Shown here one piece after another: positions 48,878 to 58,189 of a DNA stretch of 64,000 nt (positions are counted from its first letter, which is position 1; every line of letters starts with the position of its first letter). Under the pieces are notes generated by a model, which saw only the letters and a program-made list of their open reading frames with translations, searched no databases and was not told the DNA's origin. The translations under genes were made by a program, and so were the position numbers. Source of the stretch: Helicobacter bilis (lineage in GTDB: Bacteria > Campylobacterota > Campylobacteria > Campylobacterales > Helicobacteraceae). The DNA lies in the NCBI RefSeq assembly GCF_900198365.1, contig NZ_FZMS01000009.1:99300-163299 (forward strand), read 5' to 3'.

Positions 48878-49165
48878 TTACCAGTTTGCATTTGTGCAAG
48901 CTTCTTTATCACCTAAATCACATGCTTTCTTGTAATACTCTTGGACTAGTGTTGTATTCTCACTCACGCCTTTTGCATTGCGATACATATAGCCTAGACT
49001 AGAACATGCCTTTGCCTCTTTTTCATCACATAGCTTTTTATATGATTCTATAGCCTTTGCATAGTCGCCATCATTATATGCCTTATTTGCCTCATCAAGA
49101 GTTGCTGCAAACATAGAAGTAGCACAAAATCCCAACATTGCCATAACACAGATAAATTTACGCAT
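48878..49165 (-). CDS. small Sel1-like repeat secreted protein
   Basis: 95 residues: signal peptide MRKFICVMAMLGFCATSMFA, then two Sel1-type helical repeats with Cys pairs (LCDEKEAKACSSLGYMY and ACDLGDKEACTNANW). A minimal relative of the Hcp protein at 15989. Exported, role unknown. Confidence 0.8.
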   Translation of the reverse strand: MRKFICVMAMLGFCATSMFAATLDEANKAYNDGDYAKAIESYKKLCDEKEAKACSSLGYMYRNAKGVSENTTLVQEYYKKACDLGDKEACTNANW

Positions 49166-49265
49166 ATCAAATCCTTTACAATAAAATAAGTATGAATTGT
49201 AATGTAAAATTTCACATTTTTTACTTTTTTTTTACAAGTTTTACATAATATTTTATAGAATCTTT

Positions 49266-50456
49266 TTATTTTGGCTTTATAAGAGATAACATCGACATAG
49301 CATATAATAACAATGCAACATAGAGAAATAAATCTATAATACCATAACGCTGCACGATAGGCTGTGAGAAAAATGGCGATACAAACTGACCAAAACAAGC
49401 CGTAGCACTCAAGATTCCAATGGCTTTGCCAATGTGTTCCTTTGGGACGATTGAAAGTAAAAACGAAGAGTTATTAACAATGATTGCTCCGCCACCAATG
49501 CCAACTAAAAGTAGCCCAAACACCACCGCATAAATATTATGTAAAAGATAAATGAGTAAAAATCCACTCCCCATACATAAGAATCCAACGATATAAATCC
49601 CTTTAACAGACAAAAAGTTGCGTATGCGTGGATAAAAAAGCGATGAGGTGCCATAGGCAAAGGCAGATGCAGAGATACAAAATCCCACAAGCATTTCACT
49701 ATGTCCTAGATTCTGTGTGATGAGATAGGGAATCTGCGTTGGCGAAGTATAGTAAGCAATCATAATAACAAAGCCAAAGAAATAACAAGGTAGAATAGAT
49801 ATAATCTTAAATTCCTTGCTAGAAGTCTCTACATGTGCGACTTTTTTAAGAGGGCGAGGCTCAAAAAGTGTGGTAGAAACAAAAAGCATTAAAAAGATTC
49901 CAAGTCCATACACATAGAATGGATAATGCCAGTCAAAATGGGCTAAAATCCCACCAAGCGACATAAATAATGCACTCCCACAAGCAGTAGCAAAGCCCTG
50001 CAATCCAAGGGCTTTTTGCCGCTCTTCCCCTACATAATAATCTGCCACTAAAGCACTTGCAGCTGTCATAACAAATGCGGTTGAAATGCCAAAAAGCGCC
50101 CTTGTAAATAAAATCCAATAGATATTATCCCAAAACGCACCAATGACACCGCTCACACTCCATAAAAACATAGAAGCAATAAGGAATTTTAACCTGCCAA
50201 ACTTATCGATTAAAACCCCACTTAAAGGTGAAAATAGCATGATAAACAAAGCAGGTAAAGTAAGCACAAGTTTTGAAAGTGTCTCAATATGTGGAATATA
50301 TGCGAAGTGATTCTCAATAGCAGGTATTGAAGTAGCAATAATAGTCCCACCAAGCACCGTCATAGATGTGCTTGAAAAGAGGGCAAACATAAAAGTTGGA
50401 CGATGTGTAATGGTGTATAATTTCTGTTCAAGTCTATTTTGTGGAATCTCTGGCAT
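49266..50456 (-). CDS. MFS transporter
   Basis: 396 residues with 12 hydrophobic helices. The conserved loop after helix 2 reads GVLIDKFGRLKFL (G-x-x-x-D-x-x-G-R-R/K) and the C-half loop GVLL... LLVGIGGGAIIVN. It resembles drug and metabolite exporters of the DHA1 type; the substrate cannot be read. Single gene. Confidence 0.85.
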   Translation of the reverse strand: MPEIPQNRLEQKLYTITHRPTFMFALFSSTSMTVLGGTIIATSIPAIENHFAYIPHIETLSKLVLTLPALFIMLFSPLSGVLIDKFGRLKFLIASMFLWSVSGVIGAFWDNIYWILFTRALFGISTAFVMTAASALVADYYVGEERQKALGLQGFATACGSALFMSLGGILAHFDWHYPFYVYGLGIFLMLFVSTTLFEPRPLKKVAHVETSSKEFKIISILPCYFFGFVIMIAYYTSPTQIPYLITQNLGHSEMLVGFCISASAFAYGTSSLFYPRIRNFLSVKGIYIVGFLCMGSGFLLIYLLHNIYAVVFGLLLVGIGGGAIIVNNSSFLLSIVPKEHIGKAIGILSATACFGQFVSPFFSQPIVQRYGIIDLFLYVALLLYAMSMLSLIKPK

Positions 50457-50550
50457 ATAAACTCCAAATCCTTAAATCTTTAAGCTATATTGAGATGGCT
50501 ATTTGTAATACCTTGTATTTAGAATCTAAGCATGGTTAAAGCACATAATA

Positions 50551-51216
50551 CTATGCAGCTTTGGTGCTATCTGTAAATTGCTGCTCTTGCTTTAATACTA
50601 AACGCTTGATATTCTCCCAATGTGTATTTATAATGATAATTCCAATTAAGACAACCGGGACATGTGTGCCAATTTGTGCGTTGATATTAATAGATTCTGG
50701 CAGACTAAATATATTTGGTATAACAAAGGTTAAAACAATACCGCTTAAGACCCCAAGTAATGATGAAAGCGAAGAGATTTTAAACACCTTACCAACAATC
50801 CCCCATACAATAAGCCCACAAACCCCCTCAACTGGAATTAAAAGCAAAACGCTACCGATAGCAGTGGCGACACCTTTTCCACCATTAAAGCCCAAAAATG
50901 GACTATAACAATGCCCTAGTATCGCAAGAATAGCAATGGCATATTGTGTCTCAAAGCTTAAACCCATAAGCTTTGCGATAAGCACGACAAACAGCCCTTT
51001 AAACGCATCAAGCAATAAGGTAAGCAGTGAGAAAAACTTTGCTTTTTGCGGAGAGATCGCAGCAAACGCACGATATACATTTGTAGCCCCTGTGCTTTTT
51101 GAGCCTATTTCTAAAATATTTTGCTTTGCAAAAATCTTTACTAGCAATGCACCAAAAGGAATGCTACCGATGAGATAAGCACATATATATAATAAAATAT
51201 TTGGATTTGTATCCAT
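50551..51216 (-). CDS. plsY: acyl-phosphate:glycerol-3-phosphate acyltransferase
   Basis: 221 residues, five transmembrane helices: YLIGSIPFGALLVKIF, then GSKSTGATNVYRAF (G-S-G-N-x-G-A-T-N-x-x-R), GHCYSPFLGFNGGKGVATAIG. First acylation in phospholipid synthesis, from acyl-phosphate made by PlsX elsewhere. A short -10 lies 31 bases upstream. Confidence 0.94.
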   Translation of the reverse strand: MDTNPNILLYICAYLIGSIPFGALLVKIFAKQNILEIGSKSTGATNVYRAFAAISPQKAKFFSLLTLLLDAFKGLFVVLIAKLMGLSFETQYAIAILAILGHCYSPFLGFNGGKGVATAIGSVLLLIPVEGVCGLIVWGIVGKVFKISSLSSLLGVLSGIVLTFVIPNIFSLPESININAQIGTHVPVVLIGIIIINTHWENIKRLVLKQEQQFTDSTKAA

Positions 51217-51247
51217 TAAAATGCCTTTATGTAGAATCTAGCTAAGG

Positions 51248-51253
51248 ATTATA
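51248..51253 (-). promoter_or_regulatory. -10 element of plsY
   Basis: TATAAT on the minus strand in GGCTATAAT, 31 bases before the plsY ATG. Confidence 0.55.
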
Positions 51254-51300
51254 GCCTATTTTTGTAGATTTCATCGCTTTGTGCGTCAATGGCGTGTAAA

Positions 51301-52146
51301 TTATGCAAGATTTACAGGGATAATACCCCGAATGGAATTGATACAATAAATCTCACTTGCTTCATATAAATCCTTTTTATATAGAATCTTTTCAGTGCAT
51401 ATACCACATTTTATAAGAGTATTACGCAGTGTCCCAGCAAGGATTCCTAAACTTTGTGGTGGTGTGTAATATTTACCATTTTTAGCAATTATAATATTGC
51501 TTCTTGAGCCTTCAAGTATCTTGCTATCCCTATCTATGTAGATATAATCAAAGCATTCATTTTTAGCAATGCTTATCGTAGCGTCTTTGAAATGCTCTCT
51601 TTTTGTAGTCTTATGATAGCTTAGTGGCGTTATAGTATCAAGTGTGGCTAATCTTACTTTAGTATTGTTTATGGGTTGTAATGCTTGAATGCTACATGTA
51701 AGATTCCCTTCTTTTGTTAAGAGTAGGCGGCAAAGTGAGAAGTCGTTTGCGATAAAATCATTATTTCCTATTTGCAGTAACTCTTGTAGCGTATGTATAG
51801 AATCCCATAAATACAGAATGGCATTTGTATTATCGTTATAAAGTGTAGAATCTGGCGTGGTTTTATTGTGTTGAGTGTAATAACTAAGAGATTCTAATCT
51901 CATAATATGATATTGCATGTCTCTGTTTGGCAAACTAGATTTGGCTAAAATCTCTAAAGATTCTAATATGTTTAAATCTTTATGGGTATGTGGTGTATTT
52001 ATGTCTAAGTGTTTCAAAGCAGATTCTATGGCTGTATAGTTAAAGCCCAATGCTTTTGCACTACTATAAAGCCTATATAAATGAGAATACAAAAGAAATA
52101 CAGAATCTTTGTGTAGTAGTATTGTTTCAATCAAAGAAAAATCCAT
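51301..52146 (-). CDS. aminodeoxychorismate lyase-like class IV aminotransferase
   Basis: 281 residues. PabC-like fold: MDFSLIETILLHKDSVFLLYSHLYRL at the N-terminus, then the PLP-domain EGSRSNIIIAKNGKYYTPPQSLGILAGTLRN (E-x-x-x-x-N-I/L-F). It probably releases pyruvate from aminodeoxychorismate to give p-aminobenzoate for folate. The PabB partner is not here. The middle is low-complexity and Asn/Thr-rich (QHNKTTPDSTLYNDNTNA), unlike compact PabC proteins. The class IV fold is clear; the exact activity is inferred. Confidence 0.75.
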   Translation of the reverse strand: MDFSLIETILLHKDSVFLLYSHLYRLYSSAKALGFNYTAIESALKHLDINTPHTHKDLNILESLEILAKSSLPNRDMQYHIMRLESLSYYTQHNKTTPDSTLYNDNTNAILYLWDSIHTLQELLQIGNNDFIANDFSLCRLLLTKEGNLTCSIQALQPINNTKVRLATLDTITPLSYHKTTKREHFKDATISIAKNECFDYIYIDRDSKILEGSRSNIIIAKNGKYYTPPQSLGILAGTLRNTLIKCGICTEKILYKKDLYEASEIYCINSIRGIIPVNLA

Positions 52147-52315
52147 AATGTTTTGTTCCTAGTGATGAGATCTATAATTTTCTAGAATCTTATTTAAAAA
52201 GGTTTAAAAGAGAGGTGATATGGATTCATATTGTTGTGTGCGTGTAAGACTTGTGAAACTCTCATTTTTTTAAAGTCATAGAAAATGTGAAATAGCACTC
52301 GGGATTCTAATAAAT

Positions 52316-53461
52316 CTACACTCTAGCCACCAAATCCCTAAATTCAGCAAAAAGCTTACTTGCTTCGCGTGGTCCCGGACTTGATTCTGGGTGGTGCTGG
52401 ACTGAAAAGATTGGTGAATCTTTATAACAAACCCCTTCAATCGTATTATCAAATAGATTTCTATGTGTGATAGTAGCGACTTCCATTATAGATTCTGGCA
52501 CATTGTAGTTGTGATTTTGTGCGGTGATTTCAAGTGTGTTTGTCTGCATGTTTTTCACCGGGTGGTTGCCACCATGCTGTCCAAACTTAAGCTTATAGGT
52601 AGTATATCCATGCGCGTTACTTAAAAGCTGATGTCCTAGACAGATTCCAAAGATTGGAATCTTTTCTTTAATAAATAGTTTGATCTTTTCAATCTGGTCT
52701 TGCAATAACACAGGATCTCCCGGACCATTACTTAAAAAAATACCGCTAATCTCTTTTTGCTTGTATCTCTCTATTAAAGTTTTTGCATCAAAGGTATGCG
52801 GCACGACTTCTACGATTAGTCCTACTTGGCTAAGTTCATTTAGGATATTTCGCTTTATACCATAATCGATGGCTATAATTTTTTTCTTTGTCTTATCGTT
52901 AATATCAATTTTTGGATATGAAAAGTTAGCAAAATCAAAAGTGCTTTCATCATGTATATAGGATTTTTCTGTGCTAACTTCTGCGACATAATTTATCTCT
53001 TCTATCCTTTTAGCCGATAATAAGGCTTTCTGCAAAGATTCTCTATCTTTTAATTCACTTGATGCGATCATCATCATAGCCCCATTATTACGCAACATTT
53101 TCACAATGCCCCGCGTATCGACATTACAAATCCCTATAAGATTATTCTCAATGAAAAATGACTGCAAATCCTGCGTAGAGCGAAAATTCGAGCTAATGCT
53201 GCTTAGGTTTCTAATAAGCACACCTTTTGCAAAGGGCTTTCTACTCTCCATATCCTGCGGATTACACCCGACAATGCCAATCTCTGGCATACAAAAAACA
53301 ATAAACTGCCCCGCATAGCTTGGATCACTAATAATCTCTTGATAGCCTATCATAGAGGTATTAAAGACTGCTTCACCAATGGCTGTGCCTTCCTTGCCAA
53401 AGCCTTTTGCTTGTAATAAAAGCCCATTCGCAAAATAGAGCCATATATCATGTAGTTTCAT
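52316..53461 (-). CDS. carA: carbamoyl-phosphate synthase small subunit
   Basis: 381 residues: N-terminal CPSase small domain (TSMIGYQEIISDPSYAGQ) and class I glutamine amidotransferase with the nucleophile in FGICLGHQLL and HPESSPGP. Feeds ammonia to CarB for arginine and pyrimidines. Starts three bases after the DUF507 stop; carB is not in the window. Confidence 0.95.
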   Translation of the reverse strand: MKLHDIWLYFANGLLLQAKGFGKEGTAIGEAVFNTSMIGYQEIISDPSYAGQFIVFCMPEIGIVGCNPQDMESRKPFAKGVLIRNLSSISSNFRSTQDLQSFFIENNLIGICNVDTRGIVKMLRNNGAMMMIASSELKDRESLQKALLSAKRIEEINYVAEVSTEKSYIHDESTFDFANFSYPKIDINDKTKKKIIAIDYGIKRNILNELSQVGLIVEVVPHTFDAKTLIERYKQKEISGIFLSNGPGDPVLLQDQIEKIKLFIKEKIPIFGICLGHQLLSNAHGYTTYKLKFGQHGGNHPVKNMQTNTLEITAQNHNYNVPESIMEVATITHRNLFDNTIEGVCYKDSPIFSVQHHPESSPGPREASKLFAEFRDLVARV

Positions 53462-53464
53462 CGC

Positions 53465-54010
53465 TTAAGCCCTTTTATTGAGTTCTTCTTCATAGAGTTT
53501 TGCAAAAATCAACTCATACTCTTCACTGCCCGGAATTAACTTTCGTTTATAATTTTTGATTTTTTCGACTGCATTATCATAAGCATGCTCGTGGAAGTCA
53601 AAATAGGAATCAATAGATTCTATAACAAAGTTTTTCACAACATTTTCTGGGACATTAAAATCAATATAGCTTTCTTCAAAAAGTGCGTCTAGAATATCAT
53701 GGGCTAACTGGCTGTAACGCTCTTTATATGAAAGTAGAAAACCCTTTTCTTTTGCAAGCTGCTTTTTTATCATTGCAAATAGCTGCTTTTCATTCACCTC
53801 ATCTTCTTCGATTGTGTCTTGGTGTGCTTCTAGCAATTCCCTTGCTTTAGATTCGATGGCGTATTCTTGCTGCATATCTTCTTTTATGAGTGTTGTGGTA
53901 AGGCGATTAAGATTTGGTAAAGCAGCATTGATTTGGACTAGATTTGAGCGACTTAACTCAAGGATAATGCGTTCTGCTAAGAATTGTGCGTGTTGCGGTT
54001 TTAGTTTCAT
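53465..54010 (-). CDS. DUF507 family protein
   Basis: 181 residues, largely helical. MKLKPQHAQFLAERIILEL at the N-terminus, then EARELLEAHQDTI-like and KRKLIPGSEEYELIFAKLYEEEL at the C-terminus, the pattern of the family found beside carA in Helicobacter and Campylobacter. Function unknown; the position suggests transcription with carA. Confidence 0.85.
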   Translation of the reverse strand: MKLKPQHAQFLAERIILELSRSNLVQINAALPNLNRLTTTLIKEDMQQEYAIESKARELLEAHQDTIEEDEVNEKQLFAMIKKQLAKEKGFLLSYKERYSQLAHDILDALFEESYIDFNVPENVVKNFVIESIDSYFDFHEHAYDNAVEKIKNYKRKLIPGSEEYELIFAKLYEEELNKRA

Positions 54011-54065
54011 GATTTCCCCTATTTAGAACCATTTGCATTATGTTTTTATTAAAATAAAGATGCTT

Positions 54066-54074
54066 ATTATAACA
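54066..54074 (-). promoter_or_regulatory. -10 element of the DUF507-carA unit
   Basis: TGTTATAAT on the minus strand, perfect extended -10, 55 bases before the DUF507 ATG. Confidence 0.65.
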
Positions 54075-54104
54075 TAAATTTATCAAGGCAATAAGATTTC
54101 ACAA

Positions 54105-55598
54105 TCATATCTCATTGACAATAAAACCTAGTCGCGGATACTCTTCTAATCGTGGCAATACAATTTCTTTTAGTGCTTGCTGCAGTGGCAGGGCGTGTAT
54201 GCTGATAGAAAGGGTATAATCTTTAAATTCTAGTGTTATCTTTTTCTCTTTAGCAAGGGCTACACTTAAAGCAAAAATAAAGCTTAGAATCTGCAGGGCA
54301 TCGTGTTGTGGCAAAAGATTCTCAAGTGTTTGGGTGATGATTTTTGGTCGCTTTTTATGTGAGGATTCTAAAAGTGTGGCAATCGTATAACGCTCTTTAT
54401 GTCCAAAGCCATAATGCAGGGAATGCAATGCAATATAGGCACTATGTTTATGTGCTTGATAGAAGTTAAAGTTTGCCCCGATATTATAGAGTTTGCTAGC
54501 AACACTTAAGGCTTTTAGGTGAGAATCTTCTAGGTCATAAGACTCTTTTAAGAGATTAAAAAGTGTCTTTGCATGTTTGCCAATACTTTTAGAATCATCA
54601 AGGCTTGTGAGAAAAATATCTTGCAGGGATCTTACACTTGGGTTAATATCATTTGGAATCTTTCCGTGATGATAACGCAACATATCGCTTAAAAACGCCC
54701 CCTCACGCACACCAACACCACTTATAATAAGCTTTTTTGCACTTAATTCCTCTAAAATCACTTGTAAAATAAGCAAACCCGGTCGTATAGAATCTATACG
54801 CCCCTCTTCAAAGCCACTCTCTAAAAGCCACTCATTACTCGCATGTATAATCGTCTCTAAATGCTCTAAGATATTTTCTACACAAAACTCATAGCCATGC
54901 AGAAAATTAAACGCATAAGATTCTAAATCCATTTCATATTTCGCATACGCGCGAATACTCCCGCCAATCCCAAATACATTGAGATTTTGCATAAAAGATG
55001 AACTCAAACAAAAAGCCTTAATATCTTTAATATGCTCTTTTACATACTTTCTTACATACTTATATGCTTCTTGCATGTTATTGTGGTCAAAAAAGAGTTC
55101 TTTTAAGCGGATACTCCCTAGATTGAGTGATACCATCGTTTGTATTACACCATTTTCAATACAGGCAAGCTCTGTGCTACCACCGCCAATATCAATGGTA
55201 ACACCACTTTTTTCATGCAATAGATTTGCACATGCTAATGCACCATAATAGGCTTCTTTTGTGCCGTCTATAACCTTTATAGCAATGCCGCATTCCTTTT
55301 TCACTTGTGCTATAAATTCCGCTTTATTTGGTGCATCTCGCAGGGCTGAAGTCGCTACGCATATAAGCTTTCTACTCTTTAAGGAATCACTTACTTTTTT
55401 AAACTCTTTTAGTGCGTTTAAAGCCCTTGCCATTGCTTGTGGTTGTAAATAAGAATCATGCTCATAACTGCCTTCAGAAATACGCACTTTTGACTTTAAC
55501 TCATGGATAAGATGGAATCCGTAGCGACTTGTTTTTTGAAAGATCGCCATTCTTGCCGAGTTTGATCCAATATCTATAATCGTTGTAATTTTTGCCAT
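54105..55598 (-). CDS. Ppx/GppA family phosphatase
   Basis: 497 residues: actin-like ATPase fold with IDIGSNSARMAIF, VTIDIGGGSTELACI and GIGGSIRAYAKYE, then an HD-type C-terminal domain (SLHYGFGHKERY). Degrades polyphosphate and/or pppGpp, tuning the stringent response. Twenty-two bases after the ferredoxin stop, as in H. pylori. Confidence 0.9.
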   Translation of the reverse strand: MAKITTIIDIGSNSARMAIFQKTSRYGFHLIHELKSKVRISEGSYEHDSYLQPQAMARALNALKEFKKVSDSLKSRKLICVATSALRDAPNKAEFIAQVKKECGIAIKVIDGTKEAYYGALACANLLHEKSGVTIDIGGGSTELACIENGVIQTMVSLNLGSIRLKELFFDHNNMQEAYKYVRKYVKEHIKDIKAFCLSSSFMQNLNVFGIGGSIRAYAKYEMDLESYAFNFLHGYEFCVENILEHLETIIHASNEWLLESGFEEGRIDSIRPGLLILQVILEELSAKKLIISGVGVREGAFLSDMLRYHHGKIPNDINPSVRSLQDIFLTSLDDSKSIGKHAKTLFNLLKESYDLEDSHLKALSVASKLYNIGANFNFYQAHKHSAYIALHSLHYGFGHKERYTIATLLESSHKKRPKIITQTLENLLPQHDALQILSFIFALSVALAKEKKITLEFKDYTLSISIHALPLQQALKEIVLPRLEEYPRLGFIVNEI

Positions 55599-55620
55599 AG
55601 TTATCCTTTATCAAATAAGG

Positions 55621-55830
55621 TTATGTATGTTCCATGCCTTTTGTGTCAATAATCGCATCAACAGGGCAGACTTCTATGCAGTTTGGGCTTTCTGCATAAC
55701 CCGCACAAAGAATACATTTTTCTTGTGTGATGATATAAATGGGCTCTCCAATGTTAATGGCTTGTGTTGGGCATACATCGCGACACGCATCACAAGCAAT
55801 ACATTGATTGAGAATAGCAAGTGAAGACAT
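55621..55830 (-). CDS. YfhL-type 2[4Fe-4S] ferredoxin
   Basis: 69 residues with two clusters: C-I-A-C-D-A-C-R-D-V-C-P at the N-terminus, and CILC, eight residues, CIEVCP, the wider spacing of the Allochromatium/YfhL group. A low-potential electron carrier. First gene of the fdx-ppx unit with a -10 at 55880. Confidence 0.93.
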   Translation of the reverse strand: MSSLAILNQCIACDACRDVCPTQAINIGEPIYIITQEKCILCAGYAESPNCIEVCPVDAIIDTKGMEHT

Positions 55831-55879
55831 AAGGTTTCCTAATATTTTGTGTTAAAGATTTTGGTTAAAAACTTTGTGT

Positions 55880-55885
55880 ATTATA
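55880..55885 (-). promoter_or_regulatory. -10 element of the fdx-ppx unit
   Basis: TATAAT on the minus strand in TTGTATAAT, 49 bases before the ferredoxin ATG. Confidence 0.55.
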
Positions 55886-55983
55886 CAATAAAACTTAAAC
55901 TAGAAAACTATGTGATAGTTTTGTTTGATGATATTTTTAGAGTGTTTTATATAGGGAATAGGGCTAAACACTTCATAATATTT

Positions 55984-55992
55984 TGCTATAAT
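55984..55992 (+). promoter_or_regulatory. -10 element of trpE
   Basis: TGCTATAAT, perfect extended -10, about 124 bases before the trpE ATG. The leader (about 115 bases) has no tryptophan-rich leader peptide that I can see. Confidence 0.6.
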
Positions 55993-56115
55993 TTATACTT
56001 TTTAATGTTTGGAATCTCTATAAAGTAAATATTGTGTTAAGTAAAATTTTTAGTATAAATCCAAATAGAGTTTAGATTCCAAAAAAGAAACACAAGTAGT
56101 TAATAAAGGGGATTT

Positions 56116-57651
56116 ATGGTAAAGCAAGAAGATACGCAGTTTGCCTATACTTATATGAATGCGAATATGCATACACCACTTGCAGTATATAAGGGCATTA
56201 ACGCACATTTTTTATTAGAATCTGCTTCACTTGAAAGTGGTAAGGGGCGATATTCTATAATCGTTCGTAATGTAAATTTTGGCTTACAAAAAAGAGATAA
56301 AGACTATACATTTGAAACCTATATAAAAGATTCCCCAAAAAATGGGGCAAATAGCTTTTCTTTGTCAAATCTTACAGAATATGAAGAGTTACCCCCTTTT
56401 TTAATGCAGCTAAAAGATTCTATTCTCTCTATACAAAATAATCATGTAAAAGATAAGCCGAGTTTTGATTTTTTAGAACTTGCAAAAGTGTTTAGAAATG
56501 CTTTGCCTAAAATCCCAAAGATTTTAGAATCTCTGCCCCTGCCACTTGGTGGGCTAGGCTATGTTGGCTATGAATTTTTTAGTGAATGTGAAAATGTGGT
56601 ATTTCAGCAAGAAAGCCTATATAATGCACCTGAAGCCCTGCTTGTATTCCCGCAAGAATGCGTTGTATTTGATCATTTTTATGATTCTATGTATATCGTT
56701 GTCAATACGCTAGATAATGGGGCTAAGGCAAGATTAGAAGTATTGCAGCAAGAGATTCTATCACTACAAAATACACAGACAAATGAGCTTTTAAACGGGC
56801 ATGAAGTTTTAGAATCTAGTATTGTGTATGAAGATTCTAAAGAATGGTATGAAGCAAATGTAGCAAGAATTAAAGATGAGATTTATAAAGGCACATTTCT
56901 GCAATGTGTGCTTAGTCGAGCTATCGCCATTAAAAGCAATATGAATCCGCTGTATTTCTATGAGACACTAAGACATAATAATCCAAGCCCATATATGTAT
57001 TATTTAGATTTTGGATCTTTTAGTGTTATTGGGGCTAGTCCTGAAGTCATGCTGCAATGCAAGGATAATATACAGACATTGCGACCTATCGCTGGGACTA
57101 GAAAAAGGGGGATAAACGCACAAGAGGATAGAATCTTAGAGCAAGAATTGCTAGAAGATGAAAAGGAAAATGCAGAACATTTAATGCTTGTTGATTTAGG
57201 GCGAAATGATATTGGGCGAAATGCTAAGATTGGAAGCGTAAAAGTAAATGCGTTTAAGGTTATTGAGCGATACTCAAGCGTTATGCATATTGTATCAGAA
57301 ATATGCGGTGAGATTATGGAGGGGCGGGATAATAACGATTGCTTTAAGGCATGTTTCCCTGCTGGAACGGTGAGTGGAGCACCAAAGATTGAGGCGATCA
57401 CCAAACTCGCACAATATGAGACGCATAAACGATCTATTTATTCTGGTGCGATTTTGTATTTTACTAGAAATGGTGATTTAGATTCTGCGATTACTTTGCG
57501 TTCTGCGGTATTGCAAGATGGGATCTATTATTTACAAGCTGGAGCAGGCATTGTTATGGATTCTATCCCTACAAATGAATATATTGAAACATGTAATAAA
57601 ATGAAAGCCCTTTATGATATTTTGATACAACCACAAGGGCTTTCATTATAG
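56116..57651 (+). CDS. trpE: anthranilate synthase component I
   Basis: 511 residues, chorismate-binding fold. LLESASLESGKGRYSII carries the LLES tryptophan-feedback site, so TrpE rather than PabB. Catalytic motifs: RPIAGTRKRG, GRNDIGRNAKIGSV, CFPAGTVSGAPKIEA and AGAGIVMDSIP. It stands alone: trpG/D/C/F/B/A do not follow, and 538 bases of gene-free DNA come next. Confidence 0.94.
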   Translation: MVKQEDTQFAYTYMNANMHTPLAVYKGINAHFLLESASLESGKGRYSIIVRNVNFGLQKRDKDYTFETYIKDSPKNGANSFSLSNLTEYEELPPFLMQLKDSILSIQNNHVKDKPSFDFLELAKVFRNALPKIPKILESLPLPLGGLGYVGYEFFSECENVVFQQESLYNAPEALLVFPQECVVFDHFYDSMYIVVNTLDNGAKARLEVLQQEILSLQNTQTNELLNGHEVLESSIVYEDSKEWYEANVARIKDEIYKGTFLQCVLSRAIAIKSNMNPLYFYETLRHNNPSPYMYYLDFGSFSVIGASPEVMLQCKDNIQTLRPIAGTRKRGINAQEDRILEQELLEDEKENAEHLMLVDLGRNDIGRNAKIGSVKVNAFKVIERYSSVMHIVSEICGEIMEGRDNNDCFKACFPAGTVSGAPKIEAITKLAQYETHKRSIYSGAILYFTRNGDLDSAITLRSAVLQDGIYYLQAGAGIVMDSIPTNEYIETCNKMKALYDILIQPQGLSL

Positions 57652-58189
57652 GGATTAGAGTTTTAGAATTTCTGCCTTTATAGGTGCGTGCAGGGTTTAG
57701 GGTGCAGGATAGCAAGAATTTAAAATTCAAAGCAATACAGACTTTTTGCTTATATTTCCATAAGTTTATGTTAAGTTATTTTGCTTGTATTGAGAAAATT
57801 GCAAATACAACACATAGTAGAGTTGTATAACATGGATATTTAATTTAATGGACTGCCTAATAATTTAGAAACCAGGTTTCAGGTTATAATAATGCAACCA
57901 AATCTCCATAAACCTAACACTGTTTTGAATTTAGTTGATAGAAGATCGGAATGTAAGAACCATGTAATTGTGATAACTATCATATAAATAGCAAAAATAC
58001 AAACTTTAGTTTCTATGAATTACACCTATAGGAGATTAAAGTTGAATTCTAGTTTCTAATAATAACTGGCATTTTCTAACGACTAATTACCGCAAGGTAA
58101 CAATAAGAAAAAGCATATTGTGGCACCATTAGACTCACTTAGTTTAGATTTCATGCAATGATTAAAAGCTATTTGTCCTAGAAATACAC
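57652..58189. other. gene-free region between trpE and dnaB
   Basis: 538 bases with stops in all frames. It contains the third copy of the G-rich repeat near its start. No RNA or ORF is supported; it may be the scar of lost genes (for example other trp genes), though I see no recognisable remnant. Confidence 0.6.
57693..57702 (+). repeat. G-rich dispersed repeat, copy 3
   Basis: GCAGGGTTTAGGGTGC (57690-57705) repeats the core of the mfd copy exactly, with two GGG and neighbouring GG runs. It is intergenic, so the repeat is not limited to coding sequence. Confidence 0.65.
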
